From Endozoicomonas sp965196975 (GTDB lineage: Bacteria; Pseudomonadota; Gammaproteobacteria; Pseudomonadales; Endozoicomonadaceae): DNA of 64,000 nucleotides. This document shows, one piece after another, positions 52,666 to 60,828 of this stretch. The translations under genes were made by a program, and so were the position numbers. The stretch spans positions 2,542,001 through 2,606,000 of the forward strand of contig NZ_OZ239981.1 of the NCBI RefSeq assembly GCF_965196975.1, given 5' to 3'. The notes below the pieces were generated by a model, which had not been told where the DNA came from, made no database searches, and saw only the letters and a program-made list of their open reading frames with translations. The stretch's first letter is position 1; each line of letters starts with the position of its first letter.

Positions 52666-52974
52666 TTGGCCATGCTGAAGAAAAAAACGATCAAAAAAAC
52701 AGCGGAAACCGAAGTGACGTTTGAGTTTGCTCAACCGGGCATCAAGTCCGTGTCGCTGGTTGCGGATTTTAACCAGTGGCAACCCGTCTCCATGAAATAC
52801 CACAAGAAAGAAAACGCCTTCCGCTCCAAAGTAAAACTGCCCGGCATCAAAGCCCTCCATTTCCGTTATCTGCTGGATGAGACCATCTGGGAGAACGACC
52901 ATAACACAGACGACTACGTGCCCAACCCTTACGGCAGTGATAACAGTGTGGTCTATACAAAACTCAGAAAGTAA
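52666..52974 (+). CDS. Stand-alone CBM48/glycogen-binding-like domain protein
   Basis: About 102 residues: VTFEFAQPGIKSVSLVADFNQWQPVSMKYHKKENAFRSKVKLPGIKALHFRYLLDETIWENDHNTDDYVPNPYGSDNSVV. This is the early-set beta-sandwich of isoamylase N-terminal and AMPK glycogen-binding domains, with the ligand Trp in FNQW and the PNPYG end. There is no catalytic domain. The start is TTG 52666 (GAGG 5 nt upstream) or ATG 52672. It may sense or tether glycogen-like polysaccharide. It lies divergent from the repressor operon, inside cassette 2 only. Confidence 0.75.
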   Translation: MAMLKKKTIKKTAETEVTFEFAQPGIKSVSLVADFNQWQPVSMKYHKKENAFRSKVKLPGIKALHFRYLLDETIWENDHNTDDYVPNPYGSDNSVVYTKLRK

Positions 52975-53306
52975 TACCCATCAAATTTATGCTTGGTGAA
53001 CTGAGCTGAAAGACAATACCCTAAAGGACATAAAGATAAAGTGACGAGTCATAGCACTAGGAGTGCTGACCGGGAATGGACTGCCCTACTGCGGAGCCAG
53101 AAAATTGCTCTGAAAATTTTCTGTTTTCCTCGCTACGGGTGCTATTATCGGTCAGCCTCCAGGCCATGGCGAGGGACTTTAACGAAGAGTTTCGTTCAGC
53201 TCACTAGCACAATAAGGTATTGCAGCTGTTTTCTCTGCCAGCATTTAAGTGTGGTTCAGTGCAAAGCTCCACACATCAAGTTCCCACCATTGTTGAGGAA
53301 ACAAAG
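52975..53306. other. Intergenic region with an inverted repeat
   Basis: No gene recognised. CAGAAAATT (53098-53106) and AATTTTCTG (53115-53123) form a perfect 9-bp inverted repeat with an 8-nt loop, without a T-tract. Confidence 0.4.
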
Positions 53307-53702
53307 ATGAATAATTATTACCTCTCTTTAGGTGCAGACCACCCCGATTACCCGGGCTATGTGCGTATTACGGCGCCCACCCGCGATGATGCCCGCCAGT
53401 TAATGGAAACCCATCATGGCCACGACTGGACCGGCTGTTTTGAAACCTTTGATGAGCTGGATACCCACCAACGGGTTCAGCGCGACTACCTGATCTTTGA
53501 TCATCTGACCGGCGAGGCGCTTGCCTGGACTTGCCATATCTGCAAGGAGAAACGGCCCGACAGTAAAATAGAGGTCACTCAACGCACATTACTGGAGGCA
53601 GATAATGCACCGGTTTACAACGTCCGATACTGCATTGATAACGATGAATGCCAGCACTGTATTGATGCCTTTATTGATCAGCAGCGTGGAGTATTGAATT
53701 AA
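53307..53702 (+). CDS. Hypothetical zinc-ribbon-like protein, 131 aa
   Basis: ATG 53307 has GAGGAA 7 nt upstream; the frame to 53220 is longer but lacks a binding site. An N-terminal region (MNNYYLSLGADHPDYPGYVRITAPTRDDARQLME) is followed by CHICKEKRPDSK and, 40 residues later, YCIDNDECQHC. The paired cysteines suggest a metal-binding ribbon. Family not recognised. It lies between the CBM48-like gene and the convergent AP2-like gene. Confidence 0.6.
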   Translation: MNNYYLSLGADHPDYPGYVRITAPTRDDARQLMETHHGHDWTGCFETFDELDTHQRVQRDYLIFDHLTGEALAWTCHICKEKRPDSKIEVTQRTLLEADNAPVYNVRYCIDNDECQHCIDAFIDQQRGVLN

Positions 53703-53784
53703 ACAGCGTTGCATGGCCATGCAATAAAGAGCAGCCAGGCGCATTGACGAGACTGCTCTGGCGCTCGGTCGCAGGTTGGTCACA

Positions 53785-53976
53785 TCAGGAGTGCGCCCTT
53801 TCGTCCTGGTGATCCTCCGCCCAGGCCAGGGCTTTCTGAAAAGCCGCATCGCCATATTGTGCTGAGCTGAAGCGACGGGTCAGAGCACAAGATTTACGAT
53901 TCCGCTTTTTCTGGGAGATATGCGCAAGCCAACCGGTTTGACCGTCTTTCTGGGTGTATTTTTCGATGCTCATCAT
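53785..53976 (-). CDS. Small AP2-like DNA-binding protein, 63 aa (cassette 2)
   Basis: MMSIEKYTQKDGQTGWLAHISQKK...ALTRRFSSAQYGDAAFQKALAWAEDH, clearly paralogous with 18084-18305 (IEKYT-DGQTGW, TRRFS-A-YG--AFQKAL-W). GGGAGA precedes the start pair at 53976/53973. Upstream sequence also aligns with cassette 1, including a GCGCACC block and the palindrome. The AP2-like call is by pattern. Confidence 0.65.
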   Translation of the reverse strand: MMSIEKYTQKDGQTGWLAHISQKKRNRKSCALTRRFSSAQYGDAAFQKALAWAEDHQDERAHS

Positions 53977-54068
53977 AACCGGCGATCTCCCTTTTGTGGC
54001 AATCATTGTCCGTCAGCGGCCAGCTTTCCGACGGTGCGCAATTATTCACCAGACGAGATCCAAAAACC

Positions 54069-54088
54069 TTGATACGTATCAATACTTA
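54069..54088. promoter_or_regulatory. Palindrome core upstream of the AP2-like gene (cassette 2)
   Basis: TTGATACGTATCAATACTTA keeps the 14-bp symmetrical core and one full arm of the 26-bp palindrome at 17968-17993; the other arm has diverged. It lies 93 bp upstream of the gene start, almost the same distance as in cassette 1 (91 bp). Confidence 0.6.
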
Positions 54089-54089
54089 T

Positions 54090-54595
54090 TATCGGCGGAT
54101 TTGCATTTCTGATGCTACTGAAATTTCAGTCAGTCTATGGTCGAAAAGAGAAGTATGAGGGGGGATGGGATATATGATGGAGGGAGGAACAGGGGAAAAA
54201 AGCTGACACTATCTGGGGGACAGGTATCAGCAAGAAACTCCATGGCAAATTTATATCCTGCTTTGTCTTGTTTCACAAGTCAGTATTGTTAACAGCCTAC
54301 GTTTGATGGCATGGTTAGGTAAATACTGGCTCAATTCAAAACTGAGAAGCCAGTTGAACCTGATACTGCGTGAGATACCCAAGCGGCAAAGTGGGGCTAA
54401 TAACAACCGCAGTCAGAGCCGGGAGCGATCCTTGTGATGGGTGAGACAATCTATGAGCCGGTTGTGGGGCGGGAGGAAGTTGGAGAGTTTACCTGTCAAA
54501 AATAATAACAGCCCTGGTGATCTGACCGATTCGCCTCCGTAAGAGGCGGTATTTTAGTGTGTCATTTTCAATACGACATAAACCGTCTTTGCAAA
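54090..54595. other. Non-coding region between cassette 2 and IS66, with shared block
   Basis: No gene. 54374-54433 on the minus strand matches the cassette 1 block at 18390-18456 (AAGGATCG..., TTAGCCCCACTTT-CCGCT-GGGT). A purine-rich GGA stretch lies near 54160-54200. A small hairpin CGCCTC/GAGGCG at 54532-54548 may be an old terminator. Confidence 0.5.
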
Positions 54596-56210
54596 AAAAA
54601 AACGTAACTATTCAGCACCCTTCATATAAATCTGGAATTTTCTGATTTTTCGACCATCATCTTATACTCAATTTTTCTAACAAATCTCCAGTATGGAACC
54701 AGACTTCCCAGCTACTCCGTTTACCGAAGCTCTCCTTAAAGAGAATGAAGAGCTTCGGACCGAGAATGCGCTTTTACGGGAACGTTGCAGCGAACTGGAA
54801 GAAAGGGTTAATAAAAACAGTCAAAACAGTAGTAAGCCACCATCGTCAGATGGTTATCAAAAGCCCAGTAAAAAAGGGAGTGATAAAGGTGATACATCTT
54901 CCAAAGAAGCCCCCTGCTCCTCACAGGAAACACCGAACCCCAAAAGCCTTAGACCATCTTCAGGCAATAAACCAGGTGGCCAGAAAGGTCATCAAGGCTC
55001 TTGTTTGAGACGTGTCGCCTTACCCGATTATGTCAGGCATCTGAAGGTTGAAAAATGTTGCTGTTGCCAGTCTTCGCTTATCGATATTAAACCCACCAAA
55101 TACATTGAGCGACAGGTTTTTGATCCAGGTAGACCCGGAGAATTTGAAGTTACCGCGTACTGGGCAGACGTTAAAGTATGTCCTTGTGGTAAACGGAACA
55201 CCGCTGAGTTTCCCCAAGGAGTGAAAGCCGCTGCTCAATACGGAGAAGTGACTCAGGCAATGGCTGTTCATTTAAACCAGTATCACTTCATCCCATATCA
55301 CCGGGTGTCTGAGTATTTCAATGCTATTTATTGCATGAGTGTCAGCGCAGGCTCTGTTGCCAATTTTGTTGCCTATACCCATGAGAACCTGGCCTCTACT
55401 GAGCAGAGTATCCGCGATGCTTTACAAGAAAGTCCGGTTGCAGGAGCGGATGAAACTGGCATGCGGGTTGACGGTTCACTGTGGTGGTTACACATTATGC
55501 GAGATGACCAATGGACGCTTTACTACCTCTCAGAAAGGCGAGGTTGTGAAGCAATGGATGCAATGGGCATCCTGCTGACTTTTGCAGGCATTCTGGTTCA
55601 CGATCATTGGAAGTCCTACTTTGCCTATGCGGCAGTGCATGTGCTTTGTAATGCCCATCATCTGAGAGAGCTTCAGGGAGTTGTCGATAGGGATGCGAAT
55701 AAGCTGGCTCTGCGGCTGATGAAATTGCTTACGCTCTCCTGGCACTTCTGCAAGAAATACAAAGCAGCCGGTCTGACTCAAATGCCTGGTGCAATACAGC
55801 TTCGCATTGAGACGATATACGACCAAATCCTTCAAAGGGCTCTCACGAAGGAAACCGCTTATATGGAAAAACAACGACAGGTGCTTGGACGTAAGAAGGT
55901 CAGGAATACCAAGGCCTACAACCTGTTCAAAAGGCTTATTGAGTTTAAGGTTGAAACGTTGCGCTTCATGTCGGACTTTTCAATTCCCTTCGATAACAAT
56001 GGCAGTGAACGTGATGCCAGGATGGCCAAACTTAAGCAGAAGATCTCAGGCTGCTTCAGAAGCGAAGACGGAGGTACCATGTTTACCCGAATCCGAAGCT
56101 ATTTATCATCTGCTAAAAAGCAGGGGTTGAACATATTTCAGGCGCTTCTTAAAGCGGTTCGAAATTACAACAATACGCCTTTGCTGGGTGCTGAATAGTT
56201 ACGTTTTTTT
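54596..56210 (+). mobile_element. IS66-family insertion sequence (single-gene type)
   Basis: Terminal repeats contain ACGTAACTATTCAGCACCC at the left and its complement at the right, extended outward by A7/T7. One tnpC-type gene with no tnpA/tnpB, so ISBst12-like. No 8-bp target duplication could be recognised. The right flank is phage coding sequence and the left flank is not, suggesting a deletion next to the IS. Confidence 0.8.
54693..56198 (+). CDS. IS66-family transposase TnpC
   Basis: 501 residues. An N-terminal coiled coil (LLKENEELRTENALLRERCSELEERV) precedes NKNSQNSSKPPSSDGYQKP, the TnpC zinc-finger-like region with CCCCQSSL and VCPCGK. The DDE core follows: GADETGMRVDGSLWWLHI (Asp), GILVHDHWKSYF (Asp), CNAHHLRELQG, and IPFDNNGSERDARMAKLKQKISG (Glu). 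Intact. Confidence 0.94.
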   Translation: MEPDFPATPFTEALLKENEELRTENALLRERCSELEERVNKNSQNSSKPPSSDGYQKPSKKGSDKGDTSSKEAPCSSQETPNPKSLRPSSGNKPGGQKGHQGSCLRRVALPDYVRHLKVEKCCCCQSSLIDIKPTKYIERQVFDPGRPGEFEVTAYWADVKVCPCGKRNTAEFPQGVKAAAQYGEVTQAMAVHLNQYHFIPYHRVSEYFNAIYCMSVSAGSVANFVAYTHENLASTEQSIRDALQESPVAGADETGMRVDGSLWWLHIMRDDQWTLYYLSERRGCEAMDAMGILLTFAGILVHDHWKSYFAYAAVHVLCNAHHLRELQGVVDRDANKLALRLMKLLTLSWHFCKKYKAAGLTQMPGAIQLRIETIYDQILQRALTKETAYMEKQRQVLGRKKVRNTKAYNLFKRLIEFKVETLRFMSDFSIPFDNNGSERDARMAKLKQKISGCFRSEDGGTMFTRIRSYLSSAKKQGLNIFQALLKAVRNYNNTPLLGAE

Positions 56211-56433
56211 GGATCTGTTCAGGGCCATACTCCCCTTTCACGGCTCGAAGCGATGCAAGCCATTCTTCTTCCACTTCCCGCCGGGCTTCCCGGTATCCCT
56301 GCCAGCGGCTTTGCAGGTCAGAGGCAAAGGCGTCACGCACCGCCTGTTCACGACGCTCGTTATCCAGAGCTGTATCCAGCTCCGCCTGCATCACCTCGTC
56401 CGGGGTCACGATCCTGACCAGTCCGTTGTCCAT
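56211..56433 (-). pseudogene. Probable phage portal protein, N-terminal fragment cut by IS66
   Basis: Starts MDNGLVRIVTPDEVMQAELD at 56433, overlapping the stop of the 36-aa gene (TAATG). The segment ARREVEEEWLASLRAVKGEYGPEQ resembles the N-terminus of some podovirus-type portal proteins; this is from memory and moderate at best. Position just after terL fits a portal gene. About 74 native codons remain before the IS end; a reading frame continuing to 56149 is IS sequence. Confidence 0.6.
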
Positions 56434-56543
56434 TATCGGTTGGTTTTCCCTCTGCGCCTGATCCATTCCAGGCGATGACCGGCCAGGATGGCGGGGTAGT
56501 TCCCCACCACCTTCTGGGTAAAAAGAATGATTGTCCGTTCCAT
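56433..56543 (-). CDS. Small phage protein, 36 aa
   Basis: ATG 56543 overlaps the terL stop (TGATG) and its TAA overlaps the next start (TAATG), so it is doubly coupled. Product MERTIILFTQKVVGNYPAIL...RRRGKTNR, short and basic at the end. Too small for family assignment. The tight coupling supports it being translated. Confidence 0.5.
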   Translation of the reverse strand: MERTIILFTQKVVGNYPAILAGHRLEWIRRRGKTNR

Positions 56544-58162
56544 CAGTAGGCTGACTTTCCTGGCGAGCGATACCTCAGCTCATTGATATTGATCTTCCGT
56601 CGTGGGAGTTTGAGCACCATCTGCTGGGCGATGGCGTAGCTGATCACCCGGTCATCGAAGCAGCCTTCCTGGGCATTAGTGGCGCCGTTGTCTTCGATGA
56701 CATAGGTCTGGCACTCGGCGACGGTATCCTTGTTGCAGATACCACTCTCACCATCCCGCAGCAATGCCGCCAGGTGGTCGATCATCAGTGGCTTGGATTT
56801 CGTGGTGGTCTGCCAGCCGAGGCGTTTGGTGCGCTTCTGGCTTCGCTGGTCCACGGTGGTTTCCATGTAGAGATTGGGGTATTTCAAGTCTTTCAGCTTG
56901 GTCAGGGTGGTGAGACCGTGGTTGTTTCTTTCCACGCCGACAAGGGCATTGTGGTAGTAACGCCCCAGGTGGTTAAGCATCTTGCCCAGATCGTCCGGTG
57001 CCACATGCCCATGCCAGTGCGCCACCTGGTAACCCTCACGGTCACACACGTCGATGGTCGAGTAATCACCGTGCTTGTGCTGGTCATTGGCCGGTGCCAG
57101 CCCTTCCGCCACATCCGATCCCACCACATACTGGGTAGTGGGTTTGGGATGCTCCCAGATCTGCAGCAGACCCGGCTTGTGCCGGTTGATGCCGTTGGGG
57201 GTCAGTTCAATGGACTGGGTTGGGGAGTAACACTCGACTTTGGCCGCTTCGGTGTGTTTGGGATCGAACACCGGGCGACCGGAAAACAGAAACGCCTCCT
57301 GGATGTTGCAGGGGTATTCCTGTTTGAATTTGTCTTCGGATTTCAGCTCATAGATTTTCTGGCGACGCCACTGGAGCTGTTGATCATCCAGGTCATACTG
57401 CTGCTTCAGGTACTGTTCGTCGGCGTCTGCCCGGAAGTCCTCAGGGATCTCAGAGCGGTATTCGTCCTGCCAATACCACGGTATAAACACCAGCTCAAAA
57501 TCACCACGGCCAGCATCAGCGTCCATAACGTAATCATAAAACACGCCTCCAACGCCGTTAGCAGTGCTTTCCAATATGACTTCAGTGTCTTTTTCATTAG
57601 GTACCGCCTGTAAAACACCCGCCAGGTGTTCATCCGCATTGGGCCAGAAGGCCACTTCCGATCCATGGAATAGCTGAGCCGTTGAGGATCGCCCTGCCCC
57701 CTTGTTGCCAGCCGTTCCAACCCGATAGCCAGAGTCATGGAAAAACTCCAACAGCTTGGAGCTTTTGTTTTTTAGCGTTCTCTGGGTAAAGATCGGCTGA
57801 TGCTCATGGTATCTTTGTACCATATCAAACAAGTTGGCGGTGGCATCCGCTTCATGGGTCAGGATATAAGCCCGCAACCCCTTGCGATTGCTCACCAGCC
57901 AGTAAAAGCGGCCTTCAGTATAGGTGGAGCAGCCCTGTTGTCTGCCCTTAAGCACCACAATTCTTACTTTGCCGGTGCGCTGTCGCTGGTCTTCGATCCG
58001 GCTGTCCAGGTAAAGCTGAGCCTTGTTCAGCTGGAAGGGAATCACCTTCGCGCTCTTGGTGCGGATCTTCAGGCACTTGCTGGCGTAGAACGTAAACTCG
58101 GTGAGCAGCCGTTCTTTGGCTGTTTTTTTACCGAGAGCTACCCGTCCTTTTCTTCCAGCCAT
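56543..58162 (-). CDS. Phage terminase large subunit
   Basis: 539 residues. The ATPase part shows VVLKGRQQGCSTYTEGRFYW as the Walker A-like region and STAQLFHGSEVAFWPNAD...VILESTANGVGG as Walker B/coupling. The nuclease part shows YVVGSDVAEG, STIDVCDREG, GVERNNHG and DDRVISYAIA with the catalytic acidic residues. Intact. It overlaps the small subunit gene by 25 bp. It packages phage DNA into proheads. Confidence 0.9.
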   Translation of the reverse strand: MAGRKGRVALGKKTAKERLLTEFTFYASKCLKIRTKSAKVIPFQLNKAQLYLDSRIEDQRQRTGKVRIVVLKGRQQGCSTYTEGRFYWLVSNRKGLRAYILTHEADATANLFDMVQRYHEHQPIFTQRTLKNKSSKLLEFFHDSGYRVGTAGNKGAGRSSTAQLFHGSEVAFWPNADEHLAGVLQAVPNEKDTEVILESTANGVGGVFYDYVMDADAGRGDFELVFIPWYWQDEYRSEIPEDFRADADEQYLKQQYDLDDQQLQWRRQKIYELKSEDKFKQEYPCNIQEAFLFSGRPVFDPKHTEAAKVECYSPTQSIELTPNGINRHKPGLLQIWEHPKPTTQYVVGSDVAEGLAPANDQHKHGDYSTIDVCDREGYQVAHWHGHVAPDDLGKMLNHLGRYYHNALVGVERNNHGLTTLTKLKDLKYPNLYMETTVDQRSQKRTKRLGWQTTTKSKPLMIDHLAALLRDGESGICNKDTVAECQTYVIEDNGATNAQEGCFDDRVISYAIAQQMVLKLPRRKININELRYRSPGKSAY

Positions 58163-58497
58163 TCGTCCAGCGTCGGTATCTTTTCCGCTACCACGGTCTG
58201 CTCATGGCGATCCCGCCAGTGGTAACGGTTTTTCATGTACATGATCAGCATGGCGGGGGAGACATCCTTGTTCATACCTAACGCGCCCTGCATATACTTC
58301 TCTTCCCAGAACACCTCGGCCAGCACATCCGCCTGCGCCACAGCTTCGGCAAACGCTTCATGCTTATCGATGTACGACAGAAACGTGTTGTAGCTGATGC
58401 CCATCTCCGTTGCCGTGGCCTTACGGCTCAGACCGGTGCTCATCAATTCCTTCACCTGGTCGCACATCTCTGGCTTGTATTTGCTGTGGTTGGCCAT
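58138..58497 (-). CDS. Phage terminase small subunit
   Basis: 119 residues: an N-terminal helix-turn-helix (KYKPEMCDQVKELMSTGLSRKATATEMGISYNTFLSYIDKHEAF), a helical oligomerisation region and an acidic C-terminal tail (PTLDEWLEEKDG) that would contact TerL. Start at 58497 (MANHSKYK); the longer frame to 58560 overlaps the next gene and is not favoured. Confidence 0.85.
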   Translation of the reverse strand: MANHSKYKPEMCDQVKELMSTGLSRKATATEMGISYNTFLSYIDKHEAFAEAVAQADVLAEVFWEEKYMQGALGMNKDVSPAMLIMYMKNRYHWRDRHEQTVVAEKIPTLDEWLEEKDG

Positions 58498-58499
58498 GG

Positions 58500-58748
58500 T
58501 CAGAAAAACTGTTTGATGGCAAAGGCGATAATGCCTGCCGTGGTGGTGGCAGCAATCCACTGAATCACACTGCTGATGGTGGAGTTCTTCAGCACGGCTT
58601 TCTCAATGGAATCCAATCGTTCTTCACTGCGCTTTTCCCGAAGCGCAAGGTTCACCATGCGCTCATCGTGTTTGGCCAGGGTCTGCAGGATCTGGGTAAT
58701 GCCGTCCAGCTTCTGTTCAATCCGATTGAACCGGTCTTCATCACCCAT
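58500..58748 (-). CDS. Small membrane protein of the lysis module, 82 aa
   Basis: MGDEDRFNRIEQKLDGITQILQTLAKHDERM forms a coiled coil, followed by charged residues and one C-terminal membrane span (SSVIQWIAATTTAGIIAFAIKQFF). GGAGATAG precedes the start. It lies between the holin and terS, like accessory lysis or Bdr-like phage proteins. Exact role unknown. Confidence 0.7.
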   Translation of the reverse strand: MGDEDRFNRIEQKLDGITQILQTLAKHDERMVNLALREKRSEERLDSIEKAVLKNSTISSVIQWIAATTTAGIIAFAIKQFF

Positions 58749-58750
58749 GA

Positions 58751-59158
58751 CTATCTCCTGGCAACGCCCTTGAGTTTTTCCAGCGTCCGCGCACTTCCCA
58801 AGCCCAGCAAACAAAGCAGTAAAGTAATCACCGTGCTGGTGTCCGCTGTGGGTAACTGTTGAACCACTTGGGCTTTATCCACAAGCATCAAAACGATGAT
58901 CACTGCATCACGAACAATCCAGGTCCAGGCCAGAATCAATACACAGAGCCAACCGAGTGCAGGCCGCCAGCCAGAGACAAAGACCGAGGGATGTTTGGCC
59001 TCTTCAATGTTGGCCATTGCCTGCAGTATGTGGGGTTGTTGTAACTGGTGATTCAACGACAATTCAGCTTTTGCCCGCTCTTCATCCGAGGTGAACAAGC
59101 CATCCAGCCCGCCCATCAGCTCTTTGGCTATCCCTGCCATCGGGTTCAGGTTAATCAT
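58751..59158 (-). CDS. Phage holin, 3TM type
   Basis: 135 residues: cytoplasmic start MINLNPMAGIAKELMGGLDGLFTSDEERAKAELSL, then HPSVFVSGWRPALGWLCVLILAWTWIVRD, the signature of 3TM holins, with further hydrophobic segments IVLMLVDKAQV and VITLLLCLLGLGS and a short basic tail. It would make membrane lesions at lysis. Its start overlaps the end of the endolysin gene. Confidence 0.85.
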   Translation of the reverse strand: MINLNPMAGIAKELMGGLDGLFTSDEERAKAELSLNHQLQQPHILQAMANIEEAKHPSVFVSGWRPALGWLCVLILAWTWIVRDAVIIVLMLVDKAQVVQQLPTADTSTVITLLLCLLGLGSARTLEKLKGVARR

Positions 59159-59549
59159 CGTCCATTAGCTCAAAGTGAGGGTAATCCTTAAACCGGTGAT
59201 CCCGTATTTCACCATCCCGATCCCAGTCACCACCCCAGCGCAGTTTGATGCCCATCCCCTGTGCAATGCCCAGAACAAAACCGGCAAAGTGGGCCGCTCG
59301 TTGATCGTCGAACCAGTTGATGGGATAAGCCATCACATCCACTGCTTTGGAAGGCAGGCTGTTGTGTTTACTGTCCGGCCACTGTAATTCCGACTTGCCA
59401 CGTTCAAACGCCAGCGCCTGGTCAGCTTCACTTCGATGACCACAGATAATTGTACAGTCGTAATGCTCAATCACTTTATTGAAGACACGCTGAAGCCGCT
59501 CATCACAAGTCGACAACTGTCGCTTTGACGAAGCGGAAAAGTGAAACAT
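59151..59549 (-). CDS. Phage endolysin, M15-family L-alanyl-D-glutamate peptidase
   Basis: 132 residues: CTIICGHRSEADQALAFERGKSELQWPDSKHNSLPSKAVDVMAYPINWFDD, with zinc ligands His (SKHN) and Asp (AVDV), and HFEL with the final His. This matches CwlK-like M15C peptidases that cut peptidoglycan stems. No signal peptide, so release depends on the holin. Confidence 0.9.
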   Translation of the reverse strand: MFHFSASSKRQLSTCDERLQRVFNKVIEHYDCTIICGHRSEADQALAFERGKSELQWPDSKHNSLPSKAVDVMAYPINWFDDQRAAHFAGFVLGIAQGMGIKLRWGGDWDRDGEIRDHRFKDYPHFELMDDD

Positions 59550-59594
59550 GAAGTCCCTTTTTTTAGTGGTTCAGTTTGGAGGAGCCAAACATAG

Positions 59595-59621
59595 AAAACC
59601 CGGCAATGAGAGCCGGGTTTC
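59595..59621 (-). terminator. Hairpin between endolysin and upstream phage gene
   Basis: AACCCGGC and GCCGGGTT form an 8-bp stem with an 8-nt loop and T-runs on both sides (TTTC left-going, TTTCTTT right-going). It lies ahead of the lysis genes and could act as a terminator subject to antitermination. Confidence 0.6.
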
Positions 59622-59726
59622 TTTGAAGGATTTACGCATGTGGAGAATCAATTTTTGGGACCTTTCCCAACCTAGAGTTTTACCGTACGTTTACTGACAT
59701 TTTGAGTCAAGGTCAGTGGTCAGATG

Positions 59727-60254
59727 CTATTCGTATCGGATACTGCCCGCCTGTTCCAGCAAGGCTTGAGCCTCATTTTCTGCCTGCGTAATCCATTCAC
59801 TGCACACCCGATTGCATGCTTGCTTCCAGCGATACACCGTCCGTTCGCTTTTGCCGGTGATATCAAACCGCCCCTTTCGGGATCTCAACTGAGGATGCTG
59901 CAGTTCCACCATCAGCCAGAGCCTCAGCAACACCGGATTGCTGCGAATGGGTTTTGGCAGGCGTTCCTCACTGCGGAACCGGGACTGCATTCGCTGCCAG
60001 GCCATGAGCCGTTTCGGGTAATCATCACTGTAACGGATGATCAGGACATCGTGTAACTCCGGGGTCATTCCCTGCTGCAACCGACTCTGCCAGAGACCGT
60101 CATGCCCCAGTCGTTCATCCCGGCTACTGGCCTCACTGCCTGAGACCGTTTTCCGATAGCCAGAATTGATATCCCGATGCCAGCTGACGGAACTCATCAT
60201 CAACTCCGGCGTCCCGAAGATGCGCAGCAGTGCCTGCTCCAGTGCCCGATACAT
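59727..60254 (-). CDS. Phage protein, 175 aa, possible late regulator
   Basis: MYRALEQALLRIFGTPELMM..., then LLRLWLMVELQHPQL and ITGKSERTVYRWKQACNRVCSEWI, which looks like a C-terminal helix-turn-helix. AGGAGG precedes the start. It sits between replication and lysis modules, directly upstream of a hairpin, where lambdoid phages encode the Q antiterminator. Q-like function is inference from place only. Confidence 0.65.
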   Translation of the reverse strand: MYRALEQALLRIFGTPELMMSSVSWHRDINSGYRKTVSGSEASSRDERLGHDGLWQSRLQQGMTPELHDVLIIRYSDDYPKRLMAWQRMQSRFRSEERLPKPIRSNPVLLRLWLMVELQHPQLRSRKGRFDITGKSERTVYRWKQACNRVCSEWITQAENEAQALLEQAGSIRYE

Positions 60255-60334
60255 ACCCGTCCTCCTGTTGACTCACTTACTGGGGATAGGGTCACTTCCT
60301 GACGATTCGTTGTGATCGTTCACCCTCATCCCCG

Positions 60335-60508
60335 CTAATCGTTCTGAAAGTTGAAACGGCACTTTTTGGCTGACATCTGCTTCACAAACTCGTCCGCCTT
60401 GAGACTGCTGCTCCGCCATTCACCGTCCCAGTAATAGAGCCGGTTGTTCTTACCCAGCTTGTAATAGGTTCCCATCCAAAAGCCACTGGCTCCCTTGGGT
60501 GGTTGCAT
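60335..60508 (-). CDS. Small phage protein, 57 aa
   Basis: ATG 60508 to TAG 60335 encodes MQPPKGASGFWMGTYYKLGKNNRLYYWDGEWRSSS...SAKKCRFNFQND. The aromatic, KOW/SH3-like strand pattern is typical of small phage early proteins. It follows the Ref-like gene by 20 bp. No family recognised. Confidence 0.5.
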   Translation of the reverse strand: MQPPKGASGFWMGTYYKLGKNNRLYYWDGEWRSSSLKADEFVKQMSAKKCRFNFQND

Positions 60509-60528
60509 GGTTCATACTCCCTAATCCG

Positions 60529-60828
60529 CTAACCGACAAAACTCTGCCGGTATAATTCCACATCACTTCGAGTCTGTCGCACCAGTTCTTCCTCCTGCCC
60601 ATATCGCTGGACAAATCGGCTGGCGTTCACATGAATGGCATCGTCGTAAAACCGGTGATGCCCCGGGCACAACGGCATGGTGTCAAAGTGGCTGGCCCTG
60701 CGTCCCATGCCCGTCCCCTGTCGCTGATGATACACTTCCGCCGAGACACCCGCCAGACCATTAATCCGGCAGGCAATGCAGCCCAGTTGTGCCACCATCT
60801 GCAGATAGTCACGCTCGCTGCGGGTCAC
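60529..60828 (-). CDS. Ref/HNH-like phage nuclease, 99 aa
   Basis: LGCIACRINGLAGVSAEVYHQRQGTGMGRRASHFDTMPLCPGHHRFYDDAIHVN resembles the Ref family (RecA-dependent HNH-like nuclease of phage P1). CxxC, the VYH in place of the usual IHH, and CPGHH are the metal and catalytic region. The GTG start overlaps the previous gene by 20 bp. Likely involved in recombination or DNA processing. Confidence 0.7.
   Translation of the reverse strand: MTRSERDYLQMVAQLGCIACRINGLAGVSAEVYHQRQGTGMGRRASHFDTMPLCPGHHRFYDDAIHVNASRFVQRYGQEEELVRQTRSDVELYRQSFVG

Noticed and set aside
54533..54603. Phage gene continuing to the left of IS66 (frame reading KKQRRFMSY then stop)
   Set aside because: It depends on an assumed target duplication in an A-run that cannot be verified, and the flanks do not show a clear repeat.
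56774..57613. Plus-strand frame of 279 residues
   Set aside because: Antisense to the terminase large subunit gene, which carries clear catalytic motifs.
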